This document shows positions 36,343-48,600 of a DNA stretch of 64,000 nucleotides, in pieces (positions within the stretch are counted from its first letter, which is position 1; every line of letters starts with the position of its first letter). This stretch comes from Owenia fusiformis (taxonomy: Eukaryota; Annelida; Polychaeta; Sabellida; Oweniidae), in the NCBI GenBank assembly GCA_903813345.2, contig CAIIXF020000005.1, positions 23,689,375 to 23,753,374 on the forward strand, in the 5' to 3' direction. Made by a program: the position numbers and the translations under genes. Under the pieces are notes generated by a model. That model did no database searches and was not told the DNA's origin. It worked only from the letters and a program-made list of their open reading frames with translations.

Positions 36343-37493
36343 TATGACGTACGCCTATTTAGACAAAAAATCCCCGATTTCTATATGAATGGTTTTTTAT
36401 ATTATTCAACGGTAAGTGAGACGGAGGAACCAAAAAACAGTTCTGGGATAAAGAGCGAGATACTATGGCATAATAAATACATACTTAGAGAAGGTAAACA
36501 GATATTTAATAAAAGCCTTTTTGAAATGGGGGTTGTTCAAATAAATGATTTACTGAATGGGGATGGTAGTTTTGTGTAACTCAATGATTTTAGATACAAG
36601 TTTGAGGTGAGTATCAACTTTCTAGAGTACATTAGCCTAATAACTTCCATCCCAAAGAAATGGAAATCAATTTTAAAAAGTGATCCGAAAGCGAAGTGCG
36701 AGACTGAATATGCTGAAAGCATCGAACAGTTTTTTATTGGTAACAAAACGGTCCATATCAAAAATTTGAATAAAAAATGATCCAATTGTACATCAATCAA
36801 CAATGTTTCTTCGAATCAATAAGCGTTAAGCGCTTATGTTGCAAATATAATGTTAATGCTCGAGAAATATGTTCAATGGTATACGTCTATACGACATAAC
36901 AAAAAAACACACTTTTTGGGAATTACAGTATAAGATTAACTTATTAATAATATCAATGCCTCAAACTTATATCTTAAACTTGTTGGTATACGTACGAATG
37001 ATAAATGCGACTTTTGCGGCCAAAAAGAGACGATTGTCCACCGTTTTTGGGAGTGCAAGAATATCAAGCGCCTTTTAAAATACCTCGGAGATCAATGGAG
37101 AGAAAAGGATATACACTTAAATGAGCAACACGTCATTGTTGGTTATTTTGATAGGAAACATTTTAGAAAGTTTAATTTTTCCCTTTTAATATTAAAATAC
37201 TTTGTACATAGAGCTTATTTTTCCAACATGCCATTGACTTGTGTTGGATTTCAAGCCTACCTAACCGAAGGTCCCAGACTGGACAATATTTTTGATGAGT
37301 GATCGGATGTGTGTGGTATGCATGAATTCAATGAATGTCGTGTGATCGGAATGGGTTTTCAATGGGTTTTGTATGTTGAATTGGTATATATCTATTTCTA
37401 TTTCCTTTATAATAACGGCTCATAGCAAATCACTTGTATCTTGTCTTGTGTAACGAAAATGTATATTGAGAAAAAAATAAACAAAAAAAAAAC
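36343..37493 (+). mobile_element. degenerate Tx1/L1-like non-LTR retrotransposon, 3' end
   Basis: The plus strand preserves the C-terminal part of a retrotransposon ORF2-like protein. Seen are IPDFYMNGFLYYSTV, then WHNKYILREGKQIF, GVVQINDLLNGDGSFV, FLEYISLITSIPKKW, LWELQYKIN-like residues and a zinc-knuckle-like CDFCGQKET...HRFWEC. The frame is broken by stops (for example TAA at 36577) and by at least two frame changes. Coding similarity ends near 37,300 and a poly(A)-like AAAATAAACAAAAAAAAAA tract follows at about 37,470-37,493. The order of these blocks matches the region after the reverse transcriptase in Tx1-like L1 relatives. It is 5'-truncated and non-functional. Confidence 0.75.
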
Positions 37494-37499
37494 ACTCAA

Positions 37500-37670
37500 A
37501 TACGATGAGAGTAAATGAGGTGTGTACTGATTAGAGTGCACTCGGTTGAGAGTGTCTGACGATGGTGCACTACATGTAGGGTGAGAGTGTGTACTGACGA
37601 GGGTGCACTCGGATTAGAGTATGTGATGACGAGAGTGCACTCGGGTGAGAATGTGTACTGACATTCAACT
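37500..37670. repeat. GTGCACTCGG minisatellite
   Basis: Degenerate units with GTGTACTGACGAG, GGTGCACTCGG and TGAGAGTGT recur about four times just downstream of the retrotransposon tail. Confidence 0.6.
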
Positions 37671-38199
37671 ATTAAATTGTGTTCCCGATCGCGAGATTCA
37701 TGTACTGACTGAATGATGTACAAGAATAATATACTTAGAAATAAATCCCACGAATATTGAACTTTAAGATCAGTGATTATGTGTGTGATATCGTTACACG
37801 TTTATATTTTTTGATTGAAATAATTACTTTCTATACTTAAAAGTAAAACTCAACTCGAGATAAGTATTTGAATAAGGCCCGTCGAGTCCATGGGCATCAA
37901 AAAAGTTCTGTGACACGGACATTGTATTTTTTAATATGATTTCCCCGCCAATTTATATACAAGGTTGTTCAAAAAGTTTTGCACAAATATATCTAATTAT
38001 GAAAATAATGAACCAATCTTGCTCATAATTGGTACACTGTTAAGGTTTCATGTATATACGTCTACTAATTAACATTCTACGGTTGCTATAGTTACCAAGG
38101 CGATTACGTAATTGTCCATATCATTTTGAAAAAACAAAACTAGTAATGTATAAAGAACAATATTACCAATCATGCAAAATTTACTTACATGAAATGTCA
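37671..38199. other. gene-free stretch
   Basis: AT-rich with no exon or strong repeat seen. Confidence 0.45.
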
Positions 38200-38204
38200 A
38201 CTTA

Positions 38205-39056
38205 CACCCTATGCAGACAGAGCCTGTGGGAAATATTGGGTGCGGCGCAAATGAGCGGAGGGTGCGGAGCTAACGGTCATTTTTGAATTTAAAATTGGGG
38301 TATTTCTGAAACTAAGCCGTTTTGGGACTTCAAATATACCAAGATATGTGTATTTGACACCAAATATCAATAAAATTGTGAAAATAGTAGTGCAATTCAT
38401 TTTATAGCGACGCAGTATGCCTTAAACATTTCCCAGACCTATATATTTTGAGACTATCCTTTTAACACTGCGTCCCCAGCATTCATATTGAAATGGTGTT
38501 CAAGATACACTACCCATGCAAATTATTTTTGCATCTTGGAAGCCAGGCAGTATCTGTGTGATTTTATAAAACTTCGGAAATGTTCTTCAGATATGAGCCC
38601 CCTCTAAATATTGGGTGCGGAGCTACGTTTATGGAGCTGCTCCGCACCCAATATTTAGAGGGGGCTCATATCTGAAAAACATTTCCGAATTTTTATAAAA
38701 TCACACTGATACTGCCTGGCTTCCAAGATGCAAAAATAATTTGTATAGATAGTGTACCTTGAACACCATTTTTTATGAATGCTGGGGACTCAGTATTAAA
38801 AGGATAATTTCAAAATATATAGGTCTGGGAAAGGTTTAAGGCACACTGCGTCGCTATAGAATGAATTGCGCTACTATTTTCACAATTGTATTGATATTCG
38901 GTGTCAAATACACATATCTTGGTATATTTGAAGTCCCAAAACGGCTTAGTTCCAGAAATATCCCAAATTTAAATTCAAAAATGACCGTTAGCTCCGCACC
39001 CTCCGCTCATTTGCTCCCCACCCAATATTTCCCACAGGCTCTGTCTGCATAGGGTG
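38205..39056. mobile_element. 852-bp palindromic element, ACTTA target duplication
   Basis: CACCCTATGCAGACAGAGCC at the left end is exactly complemented at the right end, and ACTTA flanks both sides (38200-38204, 39057-39061). Arms of about 420 bp pair along their length to an apex at about 38,630, where GGGTGCGGAGC / GCTCCGCACCC closes the hairpin. The two 63-aa frames on opposite strands are the two arms of the palindrome, not genes. Confidence 0.82.
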
Positions 39057-39061
39057 ACTTA

Positions 39062-39744
39062 GATTTAAACAATATCTAGTTTTGTTCTTCTGGCAAAAGT
39101 GAATCTAATATCAATATTTCCCATCTTGTTTTCTTTGATCATGCCAAATGCCTTTGATCATGCCAAAGGATGACCATATAGTACTACGGCCAAGGCCGTT
39201 TGTGTCCAAAACACCTAGATTCAATTTGACTTTAGATTCTTGTAGGGGACCCCAAGGCATGTAAATAAAGTTTGTGAACCCTTGCAAAGCAGGCTCAAAA
39301 GTGCTGAGTTATCATTTTCGAGTCGGGATTTGACCATATGCTTGAAACCAGTGACACTGTTGTAAATGGCTATCCTTGCTATTCTGAAGATAGATGTCAG
39401 GCTACACTGGACCATTATCTGAATGGAGTAGGAGCATGCGAGAAGGTCTACTGGTATACCTGAATCAATTTCTGACAAAATTTGGAGCAATTATTATAAT
39501 AGATGAAGAAAGTAGCATAACATTTATAAATAATATTTTTGTAGAACTATTGTTTAATTATTGCTTTCGAAACATTGTGTACACTTCAGTAGAAGGGTAG
39601 GCAACTTCTCATATTTTCCATACATAAGCATTGTCTTGGGTTTTCAAAATTGGAGAAGAAATGCTTCCTATACACATTTCAGGGAAAAACTTGGAAAACT
39701 TTTCATGTTTGATTTTAAGAACAAGGACAAGTTGGGACCTCCAT
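39062..39744. other. gene-free stretch
   Basis: TTTGATCATGCCAAA is present twice near 39,135-39,165. Otherwise no exon or repeat was recognised. Confidence 0.45.
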
Positions 39745-40200
39745 AGACTTAACATTGCGTGGGACCTCGTGGGACCTTTTGGGATTTTGCCCCATGAAGT
39801 CCGTGGGACTCCATGGGACTCCGTGGGATTTTGCCCCATCTTGCCCCACCGAGTCCCATGAAGTCCCACGTGGGACGCGGTGGGACTCGATGGGGCAAAA
39901 TCCCACAAAGTCCCATGGAGTCCCATCGAGAATGAACATGTTCATTCTTTCCATGGGGCATCGTGGGATTTTCGATCATATGACGTGTTGTGTGAAGCCC
40001 GACATACACCAATGGGGCACGGTGGGATTTGATGGGACTCCATGGGGCTTGATGGGACTCCATGGGGCAAGATGGGTCAAAGTCATCAAGGTCCCATGGG
40101 ACTTCGTGGGATTCGATGGGGCAAATTGGGATTCGATGGGGCAAGATGGGACTCGATGGGGCAAGTGGGATTTTGGCCCATTGGTGTATACCGGGCTTAA
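39745..40200. repeat. GTGGGACT / ATGGGGC word cluster
   Basis: About 455 bp composed almost entirely of the words (C/G)GTGGGACT, CATGGGACT, GATGGGGCAA and TGGGATTTTGCCCCAT in both orientations. All six frames stay open and read as WDSVG / SHGVP-type peptides. These frames overlap on both strands and are products of the repeat. The last part, 39,997-40,199, is bounded by inverted AAGCCCG(A/G)(C/T)ATACACCAATGG ends. Confidence 0.75.
39997..40199. mobile_element. ~203-bp inverted-repeat element, AAGCCCG ends
   Basis: AAGCCCGACATACACCAATG at the left pairs with CATTGGTGTATACCGGGCTT at the right (two mismatches). The interior is made of GATGGGACTC / GATGGGGC words. The target duplication was not resolved. 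Confidence 0.55.
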
Positions 40201-40303
40201 TAAGCTGAATCTTGATTCCAGAACTTTCGCCATCATAAAACTATGATTGTAAAAAAACACAAATGAATGCCCAAACATCCGCAATATTAGAGAGTTTGAA
40301 AGA

Positions 40304-40377
40304 AAACGGCTTCACTTAGAATGACTCTAACTGAAGTTGATGATGACAACGTCAGCTAGAGTCATTCTAAGTGAAGC
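40304..40377. repeat. 74-bp hairpin
   Basis: GCTTCACTTAGAATGACTCTA is complemented by TAGAGTCATTCTAAGTGAAGC across a ~30-bp loop. It is a small foldback element or the remnant of one. Confidence 0.7.
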
Positions 40378-41270
40378 TGTTTTATTTAAAATCCACCCAT
40401 ATCGCGGCTGTTAGAGCATTTATCTGTGCTTGTTTTATTAGTTTGCATGGCGAAACTTTTGAAATCCAGATTCAACTTGGTTTAGCTGAAGGAGGTTTGT
40501 CGAAAACGATAGAACTTCGGCAACCATCTTGAATGACGCTAACTGCAGTTAGAGTCATCCAGCTGTGGAACAGTGTTAACAATCCTAATTTTTCCACTGA
40601 CGGTCAAAGTAAAAAGTAAAGCATCATCCCGAATATTTGGAAACGAAATGATTTTACATATTTTAATACCGTAGATGTATATTTCCAGATCGATTCAGTG
40701 TCTCTGGTGTTTTATGCTCGGCTGTGGCTTATGTATAGTTCAAGTCGATTTTCATCGAGCTATCGCGTTCATTGCGATGTCACAGCCACTGCGACCACCG
40801 ACGTCGCATCCCGGTAGTTGATTCGCCAATTGACGGGTTAAAAATTAATAGGTTAATCCGGTAGCCAACAGCTGAAAGTTGCATTGGCAGGAATCAGAAC
40901 TACCCCAATTTTTCATATCACCCCACAACTCATACTCGTTTACCAGTTTGATTTTCAATGAAAACGTCTAATACCTTGGTTATCCAAGATGCCCACAACT
41001 ACCTTTGTATTGAAATCTTGCGATGGGTCAGAATGACAAGCCAACGATTATGATAAGAATGCTATAGACAGAAATTGTCATGTGAAAGTGGAAGGTGCAG
41101 AGAAATCATTCTTTTTAGTAGGGGGGCATCGCATAGGGGTGAGAACTGACAGACTGATAGGTAGCCTTCTTCACTTTTAAAATGCTTAGATGAATATATT
41201 CATTACGTCAAAGCAATCTTTCCAAAGTAAAATATGTTCTCAATGCCAAAATATATGTCCATGATTATTT
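40378..41270. other. gene-free stretch with a CpG-bearing patch
   Basis: Bases 40,690-40,850 are richer in CpG (TCGCGTTCATTGCGATG, CGACGTCGCATCCCGG) than the surroundings. No exon is seen. 40927-40991 is the second copy of the 62-bp repeat from 29.6 kb. Confidence 0.4.
40927..40991. repeat. 62-bp dispersed repeat, copy 2
   Basis: Matches 29602-29663 in order and orientation, with a few substitutions and a short indel. Confidence 0.65.
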
Positions 41271-41290
41271 ATTGGGGTTAGGCCCGGGGC

Positions 41291-41624
41291 AGGGGCGGAT
41301 CTGGGAACCAACAAGGGGGGGGGGCCCAAACTTGTGGTCTGAGAAAAAAACTTCCGCGCTTGCGCGTAAAAAAATTTTGGGCCCCATAAACCCAAAAGTG
41401 GGCCCAAATTTTGAAATTTTGAGGCCCATTTTCTTCAAAATTTGGCCTAAAATTAACAAATAAGGCCTTACAAGGCCAATTTATGACCAAAAAGGCCTAC
41501 TTTTTGGGGCCTTAAAGCCTTTTTAGGCTCAAAATTTTTTTTGGGCACAATTTTTTTTCTGGGCCCACCCAAGGGGGGGGGGGGGCCCGGGCCCCTGGGC
41601 CCCCCCCCCCATATCCGCCAGTGC
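41291..41624. mobile_element. hAT-like MITE with GGGCC-rich body
   Basis: CAGGGGCGGATCTGGG at the left is mirrored by CCATATCCGCCAGTG at the right, and long G and C runs follow inside each end. GGGGTTAGG stands near both outer borders (41275, 41626), consistent with a target duplication but not exactly placed. CAGGGGCGGAT-type ends are characteristic of hAT non-autonomous elements. GGGCCC-rich open frames on both strands are not genes. Confidence 0.6.
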
Positions 41625-41639
41625 GGGGTTAGGTCAATT

Positions 41640-42660
41640 ATTATGCCCGTTTCAATATGTCATATTATCCTGTTCATGAACTTCATAGCATGTGGGAACA
41701 TTTGATAGTACAGTAAAACACATTCTGAGTGGAGGGCCAGTGGTTTCTCTAAAAGGTGCTCCACCTTACAGAGGTTCATTTAATATTAAGGTCAGAGTGC
41801 ACTTTGGATTTTTTTGCAATTTTGAAAAGTATACCACTGACTATTCTAATTATTCATACATTCAAAAGAATTATCAACCCTCAGTCAATGATCTAGGTAC
41901 ACTATTGCACATTTTGTGGAAAAATGAAAGATGTAAACCTTGTGTGGAAAAAGATATGTTTATCTGAAAGAGGTGTTCAACTTCTAGAGGTGTTCGACTT
42001 CACAAGTTACACAGTATGGTATACGCTTCTGCAGTTCAGTGAACATAATAACAATTTGTTATATTTTACAATTGGCTACAACATTATTTATTTATCAACA
42101 ATTTTTGCATTATTAAATGTACATGTAGATATATGCATGTTCAACCAATGTAACATTTATGATAATTTGAATAAATTCTACTTGATCAAGACACACACAT
42201 GTTATACAATACTTCAGTTATATATCCAAATACCACCATTCAAATTGTGCAAATATTGTAAATATCTCACCCAAAAGTGTGCAGTATTTCAAATATCACT
42301 TGATTGTATGATCAATCTTAATATCCCTATCATTTCTACATTGGACTTCACCTTCATATGTGTGCCTATATCATCAGTTAACAATTACATTAAAGGGGAC
42401 TTTGAGGTTACAGTTAATATATAATACAAGGTGTCACATTTTATATTATAAAATGAATAACATTATAACAGGTACAGTAGAATATTCTTATTGTGATGTG
42501 CATCTATCTAAAATGCACATGTTTGGGGTACATACATATTATATAAACACTCCCAATTCCTACCTAACATGTATAACCAGTTGAAGATCATTAGCGACCC
42601 AAGACACAAAAGTATACAGCTGATGAAGAATGTGTATCAAATCTACAGCTGTAATAATAT
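41640..42660. other. gene-free stretch with a long but unconvincing open frame
   Basis: A 166-codon plus-strand frame (41,924-42,424) is rich in Ile, Tyr, Asn and Phe as AT-rich DNA predicts, with no domain, signal or splice support. AGAGGTGTTC and ACAGAGGTTC words tie the region to the repeat tail at the left edge of the window. Confidence 0.4.
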
Positions 42661-42669
42661 ATAGAGGAT

Positions 42670-42803
42670 ATCCTATGATTTATGAGTGATATGATTTTTA
42701 TCCACGAATGGATATGATATCTGCACGAGCGAGCGTAGCGAGAGAGTGCAGATATCAATATCCATGAGTGGATTAAAATCATATCACGAGTAAATCATAG
42801 GAT
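42670..42803. mobile_element. 134-bp hairpin with GAGCGTAGCGA core
   Basis: ATCCTATGATTTATGAGTGA and its near-complement bound the hairpin. The apex is CACGAGCGAGCGTAGCGAG, related to the apex of the hairpin at 6,882-7,025. Confidence 0.65.
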
Positions 42804-42807
42804 GTTC

Positions 42808-43097
42808 TTTTTATTCCATAGTTAAAGTCATCATCAGAATTGTCGGAAATTAAGTCATTTAATTCGAATTTTCCAAATGATCCGGCGATGTTGACACTTA
42901 GCCTCGTTTTGAGTCTGAAGTAGCAAAAATCCATTAACCATCGCATACGACGTCGTATGTCATGGCTAAAAAACCGTATGCTATGGTTAAGTGAAAATTT
43001 GTCAAAAATATCATATTTTACCACTGATTACAAAAATACCGTTTTTATTTTCACATGTTATCCAATGAATATCATGCTAACTATGGAATAAATATCA
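42808..43097. mobile_element. ~290-bp element with TTATTCCATAGTTA ends
   Basis: TTATTCCATAGTTA at 42811 is exactly mirrored by TAACTATGGAATAA near 43,080-43,093. It lies next to the preceding hairpin, like the pair at 781-1,147. Confidence 0.5.
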
Positions 43098-43444
43098 AAT
43101 ATTCTACAGCAGGAAAATGCACATCAAATGTAAGCTGCTGGACAGCCACCAAAAAGGTAAATTAGACCATCGATATTTTGACTTTCAAAATATGTAATAA
43201 GAAAATCAGAATTTCAGGATCTTAGCTTGGACTGACTTAAACATCACAAAATAACAAAAGTTATTGTGCAATTATTCTATAGATATAAATTAAAAAGAGA
43301 ACAGTTTCACTGGGTCAGGATTTCAGACTAATTATAACTTGACAGGTAGAAACTAATAAATATATATGTATATATAAATGATAAAATATTTACACTCTTG
43401 GTGAAGAAGCATTGCCAGTGTGTAGCCAATCCTTGAGGATGTTA

Positions 43445-43610
43445 ATGTGCAATGTCTATGTGCATTGTACAATGCTCATGTGCAATGTCCATGTGCATTG
43501 TACAATGCTCATGTGCAATGTCCATGTGTATTGTACAATGCTCATGTGCAATGTCTATGTGCATTGTACAATGCTCATGTGCAATGTCCATGTGTATTGT
43601 ACAATGCTCA
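43445..43610. repeat. 33-bp minisatellite, five copies
   Basis: The unit ATGTGCAATGTC(T/C)ATGTG plus (C/T)ATTGTACAATGCTC repeats five times with only a few transitions. Because 33 is divisible by three, overlapping frames stay open, but they are not genes. Confidence 0.9.
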
Positions 43611-45240
43611 TTTGCATCCTCTTAAATACTCAGGGTTAAAGAACTCATCAATGTTTCTACCAAACGCTTGTGTGAATGCATGTATTTATATATCCAATGA
43701 ACCACAATTTAGATACAAATGATTCTGACACACAAATGAAAGTCAAAGATAACTTCTCAACTAGCCTAACATGTAAAATATAAAATAAATCTCATTATAC
43801 ATGTTATAAGCTGATATTTTATCCAACTCATTTGTATACCTCAAATACGTATGAAAAGTAGTATTCACTAAACTTCCATTTTGGCACCATTTAAAAAACA
43901 GACTAATAAATTGGGATTTAATTCAATAACCATAGGCTAATTTTACAGTCAGACATATGCATAAGTAAGATATAATTTTATCTCTTCTTATTTGTAATAC
44001 CCTTCTGTTAAACACAAGCCCTCACAATCAAATGCTCATTAGTGTATATATTTAACTGAACAATGTAGGATTCTGTAATCTAAAGGAATATAGTCTAACT
44101 GAAAACACTAGTACAATTTGAGGTAAAGTGTTTTTTAAAGCATTGTCTAAATGTTTTGATTTTTGTAAAATGTTTTGATTTTTGTAGAGAACAAAAATTA
44201 AAATTAAAAGGCTTCAACTCCGCTAAAGTTAAAGGAAATAAAGAATGAATCATTGGCTATCTTTTCAAATCATTTGATTAGTACTATATAATGTACATAT
44301 ATAGTCGATGTACATATATAGTCGATGTACATATAAAGTCAATGTACATATATAACATTGTTTATATAAATTACATCCATGTACATATTACTTACTGATA
44401 TGAAGTTAAAACATATTTATAAGTAAAACAAAACAAAGTGGGACTAACACAGAGGATCATTAAATAATTGCTACTATACATATTACATAGATAATTTTAA
44501 AAGACTATAACAAATGTACAAAATAGTGAAAATACAATGATATACAATAGTTGTTATGTGAAATACAGATTTACATATTGAATATTGTTAGTAGAATTTA
44601 TACAAGTTTCTATTATATAACACAACAACATTCTTTTGAACACATTTATCAATATTTTGGTACATGAAAAACCTGTACATAGTAAACACACTTGAACATT
44701 TCATGATTTTCCTTTTCTCATCTTAAATACTTGGGAAAGTTGAAACTATTGGTCAGTTGTTGATAACACTGATATTCATGACATTAATGAGAGGGAAGAA
44801 AAAGTGAAAATCACAAAATTGAACATAAAGTCAATCGAATGACTTCTACTTTGTTGTCTCGGTTAAACATTATGGTATTTATAAGAAAATGATGAATGAG
44901 TATTTTTACAATGAAAACAGTACAAAAAAAGAAAACTGCAAAGTGAATAAACATATTCCACAAGCTCATTTATAAATCACTTATACAAGTTATTACCTTT
45001 TAGATTATCACCACATCATGTACATTCCTAGGTGGTGTTCTGATTCCTCAGCACTGTTCTAATGTCCCTCAGCAGCTAATAGCTGTGCATAGGCTAGGGA
45101 TCAGTAAATGAGTACTGATTAGAGTATTTCTGACTCCCTCATATAGTTAGACAGAATAACAGATTTCACTAGATTTCAATAGATTAATTGTAACGTTGAC
45201 TAAATAACTGAGTTAAAAATGAGCCTGTGATATCTCTCCA
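43611..45240. other. gene-free AT-rich stretch
   Basis: Possible distal 3' UTR or downstream flank of the PMCA gene. The only clear structure is a 17-bp tandem repeat at 44,291-44,358. Confidence 0.35.
44291..44358. repeat. 17-bp tandem repeat, four copies
   Basis: ATGTACATATATAGTCG repeats four times, degenerating in the last two copies. Confidence 0.85.
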
Positions 45241-45242
45241 TT

Positions 45243-45603
45243 CTGTCAATAGACATAGTTGTGGTCAATCCAGCTAGATGTCACTTCATTTAAATCTTTG
45301 AGTTCAATTAATTGTCATTTCAATTTGTCACAAATGCTCGCTATATTGTCCAGATTAGCATTGTATGACTTGTCAATCCCTCCTTGATATATAGGTCCCA
45401 AAGCACTCTTCAAAGTCAGGTCCTCAGCAAACATATTTGTAGGCTTGCTGAACTGTCCAATCAAATCGCCAGGAACTGTTCTATGAATTGTCAATTCTGT
45501 TTTATGGACCTCTCCATGCCATGAAACGTTGGTGTAGATTGGTGTAGGGACAAAGGGTGTAATATTGGGACATGAGTAGACCAAGGGATTGTAAGAGCAT
45601 ATT
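45243..45603 (-). other. unidentified open frame with one internal stop
   Basis: A minus-strand frame of about 95 codons reads LVYSCPNITPFVPTPIY, then WHGEVHKTELTIHRTVPGD, then GPIYQGGIDKSYNANLDNI, and ends CDKLK. After a TGA the same frame continues 23 codons as QLIELKDLNEVTSSWIDHNY. Its composition is less AT-driven than neighbouring frames. No acceptor in phase with the PMCA exons was found before it. I do not recognise the family. It could be a pseudogene fragment or chance. Confidence 0.2.
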
Positions 45604-48600
45604 ACTCAGTAAATTGGAAACCTTATGCAGATGTTTCATTTTAGAGTTTATATTATCCATTAGCCAATATGCCTAAAGTATTTGAAGTTATTTTTAAAAT
45701 AAGGGTCAATCAATTTGTTTTTTATAGATAACTGTAACCATGCTACCACAGCTTTAAAATCTCGGAGAATGGATGTAGACATTTGTTAAATCAAATAATG
45801 AATTAATGTTAATATTTTGCATTATTGAAGTTTCAAATATGACAAAGAAATGAGTATAAGAAAAACATGAAGTTTTGCATTATTATACAAACAAGTATGA
45901 AAAACATATTTTTATGAGCAAGATGTCTGAATGATTCATTGTCTTGTCAAATTTTCATCATCTGAACTCAGAATTTGAGAGGTGTTCAACAATTAAATAC
46001 TCTTCATTTGGTCCATTGAAATACTACAAATTGATTTTATTGGATGACTAGATCACAGACTGGTAATTCTATATTTGATCATTTCTTAATTTGCATAGAT
46101 GGTTGATTATGCTAAAACAAGGTAGGAATAGGTAGCACTATGGTGGATGGTCTATACTCTATATTACTAACAGTATGTGAGGAGTAGACCTTTTTCTTAA
46201 GTCAAAGTGAAACATTGATCAACTTTGGAATCTGCTGCTTCAAATTAAGTGTTTTTTTATCACCGATTTAATTTCTTTGGAAATCCAAAAATATAGAAAA
46301 ATTATGTTAATTCCTGATAGGAATTATAGGTAGCAAATATGTAGTCAAATAAAATGCTACAAATATTTTTGTTTGTTTGTTTAAGGCTTTATTGGTAAAT
46401 GTCCCACTTTGACTTCAAGCTATAAACTCAGCTACATCTTTGTTGAATATATGGGGGTTAAAACTAAAACTATGTTGGGGAACACGTTATTGACCTTTGT
46501 TTTACACTGCAACAACTGGATATACCCACACGTAAAGTTAAATTGTAAGTTGTAAAATTTAGATTAGTACTTGATAGTGGGACTTTCACAACTGGGACAT
46601 TCAATCCCAATGCTGCAAGGTAAACTGAAAGCTGCAATAAATCAGAATACGTCGTTAAGAATTCTATAGCCTGAATGTTCAATTGAGTGGGGAGGTTTTG
46701 CTAAATTCATGAATCAAAAGTTATTCAATAATTCAATAGTCAAATATTAATCAAACTGGAAATATCAAACGAAAGAAAACTTGTATTTCTTAAAGATTGT
46801 GTGAAAGATACATGATATTCAATTTATCGAGTTATGGGAAAGGTGGTGCATTTAGAACATTCAGACTATAGATGGTGCCACCACAACCATTAGTCCACAC
46901 TATGTCACAACACGGCTGTAAACTGCTACAAAAGCATAAATATAAAAAGCGAAAATATAATTCAAATATGCATAGCAAAAAATAAAATGATAATACAACC
47001 AATTTCAAACTGAAGAAATATGGTAAGGTGTAATAAGGTTCAAAGGATCACCTCTCGGTCAGGCTACGGTGTGAGGAAACAAGTAACAATGGTTCCCATA
47101 ATGCACTTGTTACCCAGAGTGCATTTGGAATCCATATGTACCTCCATCAACGCAACATGCAGCCAAATTGAACAGGGATTAAAACAAATTAAGAAGTTAT
47201 AGTTTAATATTGTGTACAACAACTCCCACCAAAAGGTTTGTTATAGATTTGGGCACGAAATCATTAATTGTGATTAAAAGTGGAACCACACATAAAGCAT
47301 GCAAGTTGATGATTTTATTCAAAATGTGATATTAAATTGAATATTGAATGAACATTTACAATTTACAATTACACAATTACAAACATGCCTCTAATGCAAT
47401 GGGAATAACAAGAATTGGTTATTTTTCTAGTTTCTATGTTACCTCTTCATTAGATGTTATGATGATCAATCTTGATTTTATCCATATATTTTCAGAAAAT
47501 AATATAATATAACACTATTAGCCTACACAACAGTTACAACATAAACTGCCAAGCCCTAAATCATTTGAAATACGGATTATACATGGACTGTTAATAATTC
47601 GAGATAATACAGAATAATTTCATATTCCTTGACACATAATTTGCCATATCTGGAAATTTTGCTAAGATTGTAATCAATGCAGCTACATGCCACCTAGACA
47701 TACCATCAAATTCAACAAATCAGATAGAGAAAAGTGATTGGTTAGATCAGCATACTTTATTATCAACAGAGTGAATCCACCTACTCAATTAGACACCAGG
47801 AAATATGTTAATGATGAACAACTACACACTGACATGCATAGTAGCTAGAAAGACAAACAGAGAGTCAGAAACATGGAAATTGATGTACAGACGACATGAA
47901 AATTGATTAATAGAAAATAAATAATAATTAATTGTATGAGACAGTGAGTTTAATATACAAGATATATATCTTTCAACCTTTAATGTTAATAATTACATTT
48001 AATTTAAGAGTAGAAAACTTTACATTGCTCCATAGTATATGTATATATTCACAATATATATAACTTCAAGTATAATAAATGTTTCACTTTATATAATAAA
48101 CACGGCCGTAAATCGGACAAAATGAGTGGAGTTGAAGAGGAGTCAATCTCTGCTAGAAAATTCAACAAATCGGCAAGATCATTCTCTCGTGAGAAAGTTA
48201 ACCGATAAATTGTGTGTAGAGTTGGGGAATACTCCACATACATGTTCTCCCGACTCCACTTACTATATTATTTTGATTATTTTTTGATGACATTTTGTAG
48301 CTCATTTAAAAAACAGCAACTTAATACATTTTGTGTTAATGACCTAACCTATAAGTATTTATTACAGGCTATGTAGATTCAAGTTGCTCCTATATCTTTA
48401 GCATTTTCTAATGAAAAAATAAATCTAGCCCATTTATTGAATTTTCTAGCAGGAATAAACTCCTCTGTAATTCCAATCATTTTGTCCAATTTACGCCCAT
48501 GATAATGTTACTAGGAATAATATGATAATGGGAAAATTTAAATATACTTGGATGAGGTGTATCTAATTGTCACAAGTGCACAACTGTTCTAAGTGCACTC

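Noticed and set aside
38209-39052. Two similar 63-codon frames in opposite orientation
   Set aside because: They are the two arms of one palindromic element.
39609-40284. Long overlapping frames on both strands, up to 163 codons
   Set aside because: All frames are kept open by the GTGGGACT/ATGGGGC words; coding on both strands at once is not credible.
41924-42424. 166-codon frame
   Set aside because: Composition is what AT-rich DNA produces. No recognisable domain, no splice or promoter signals, and it begins within repeat-like sequence.
43412-43722. Two overlapping cysteine-rich repeat frames (LMCNVHVHCTM-type)
   Set aside because: Explained by a 33-bp minisatellite with a period divisible by three.
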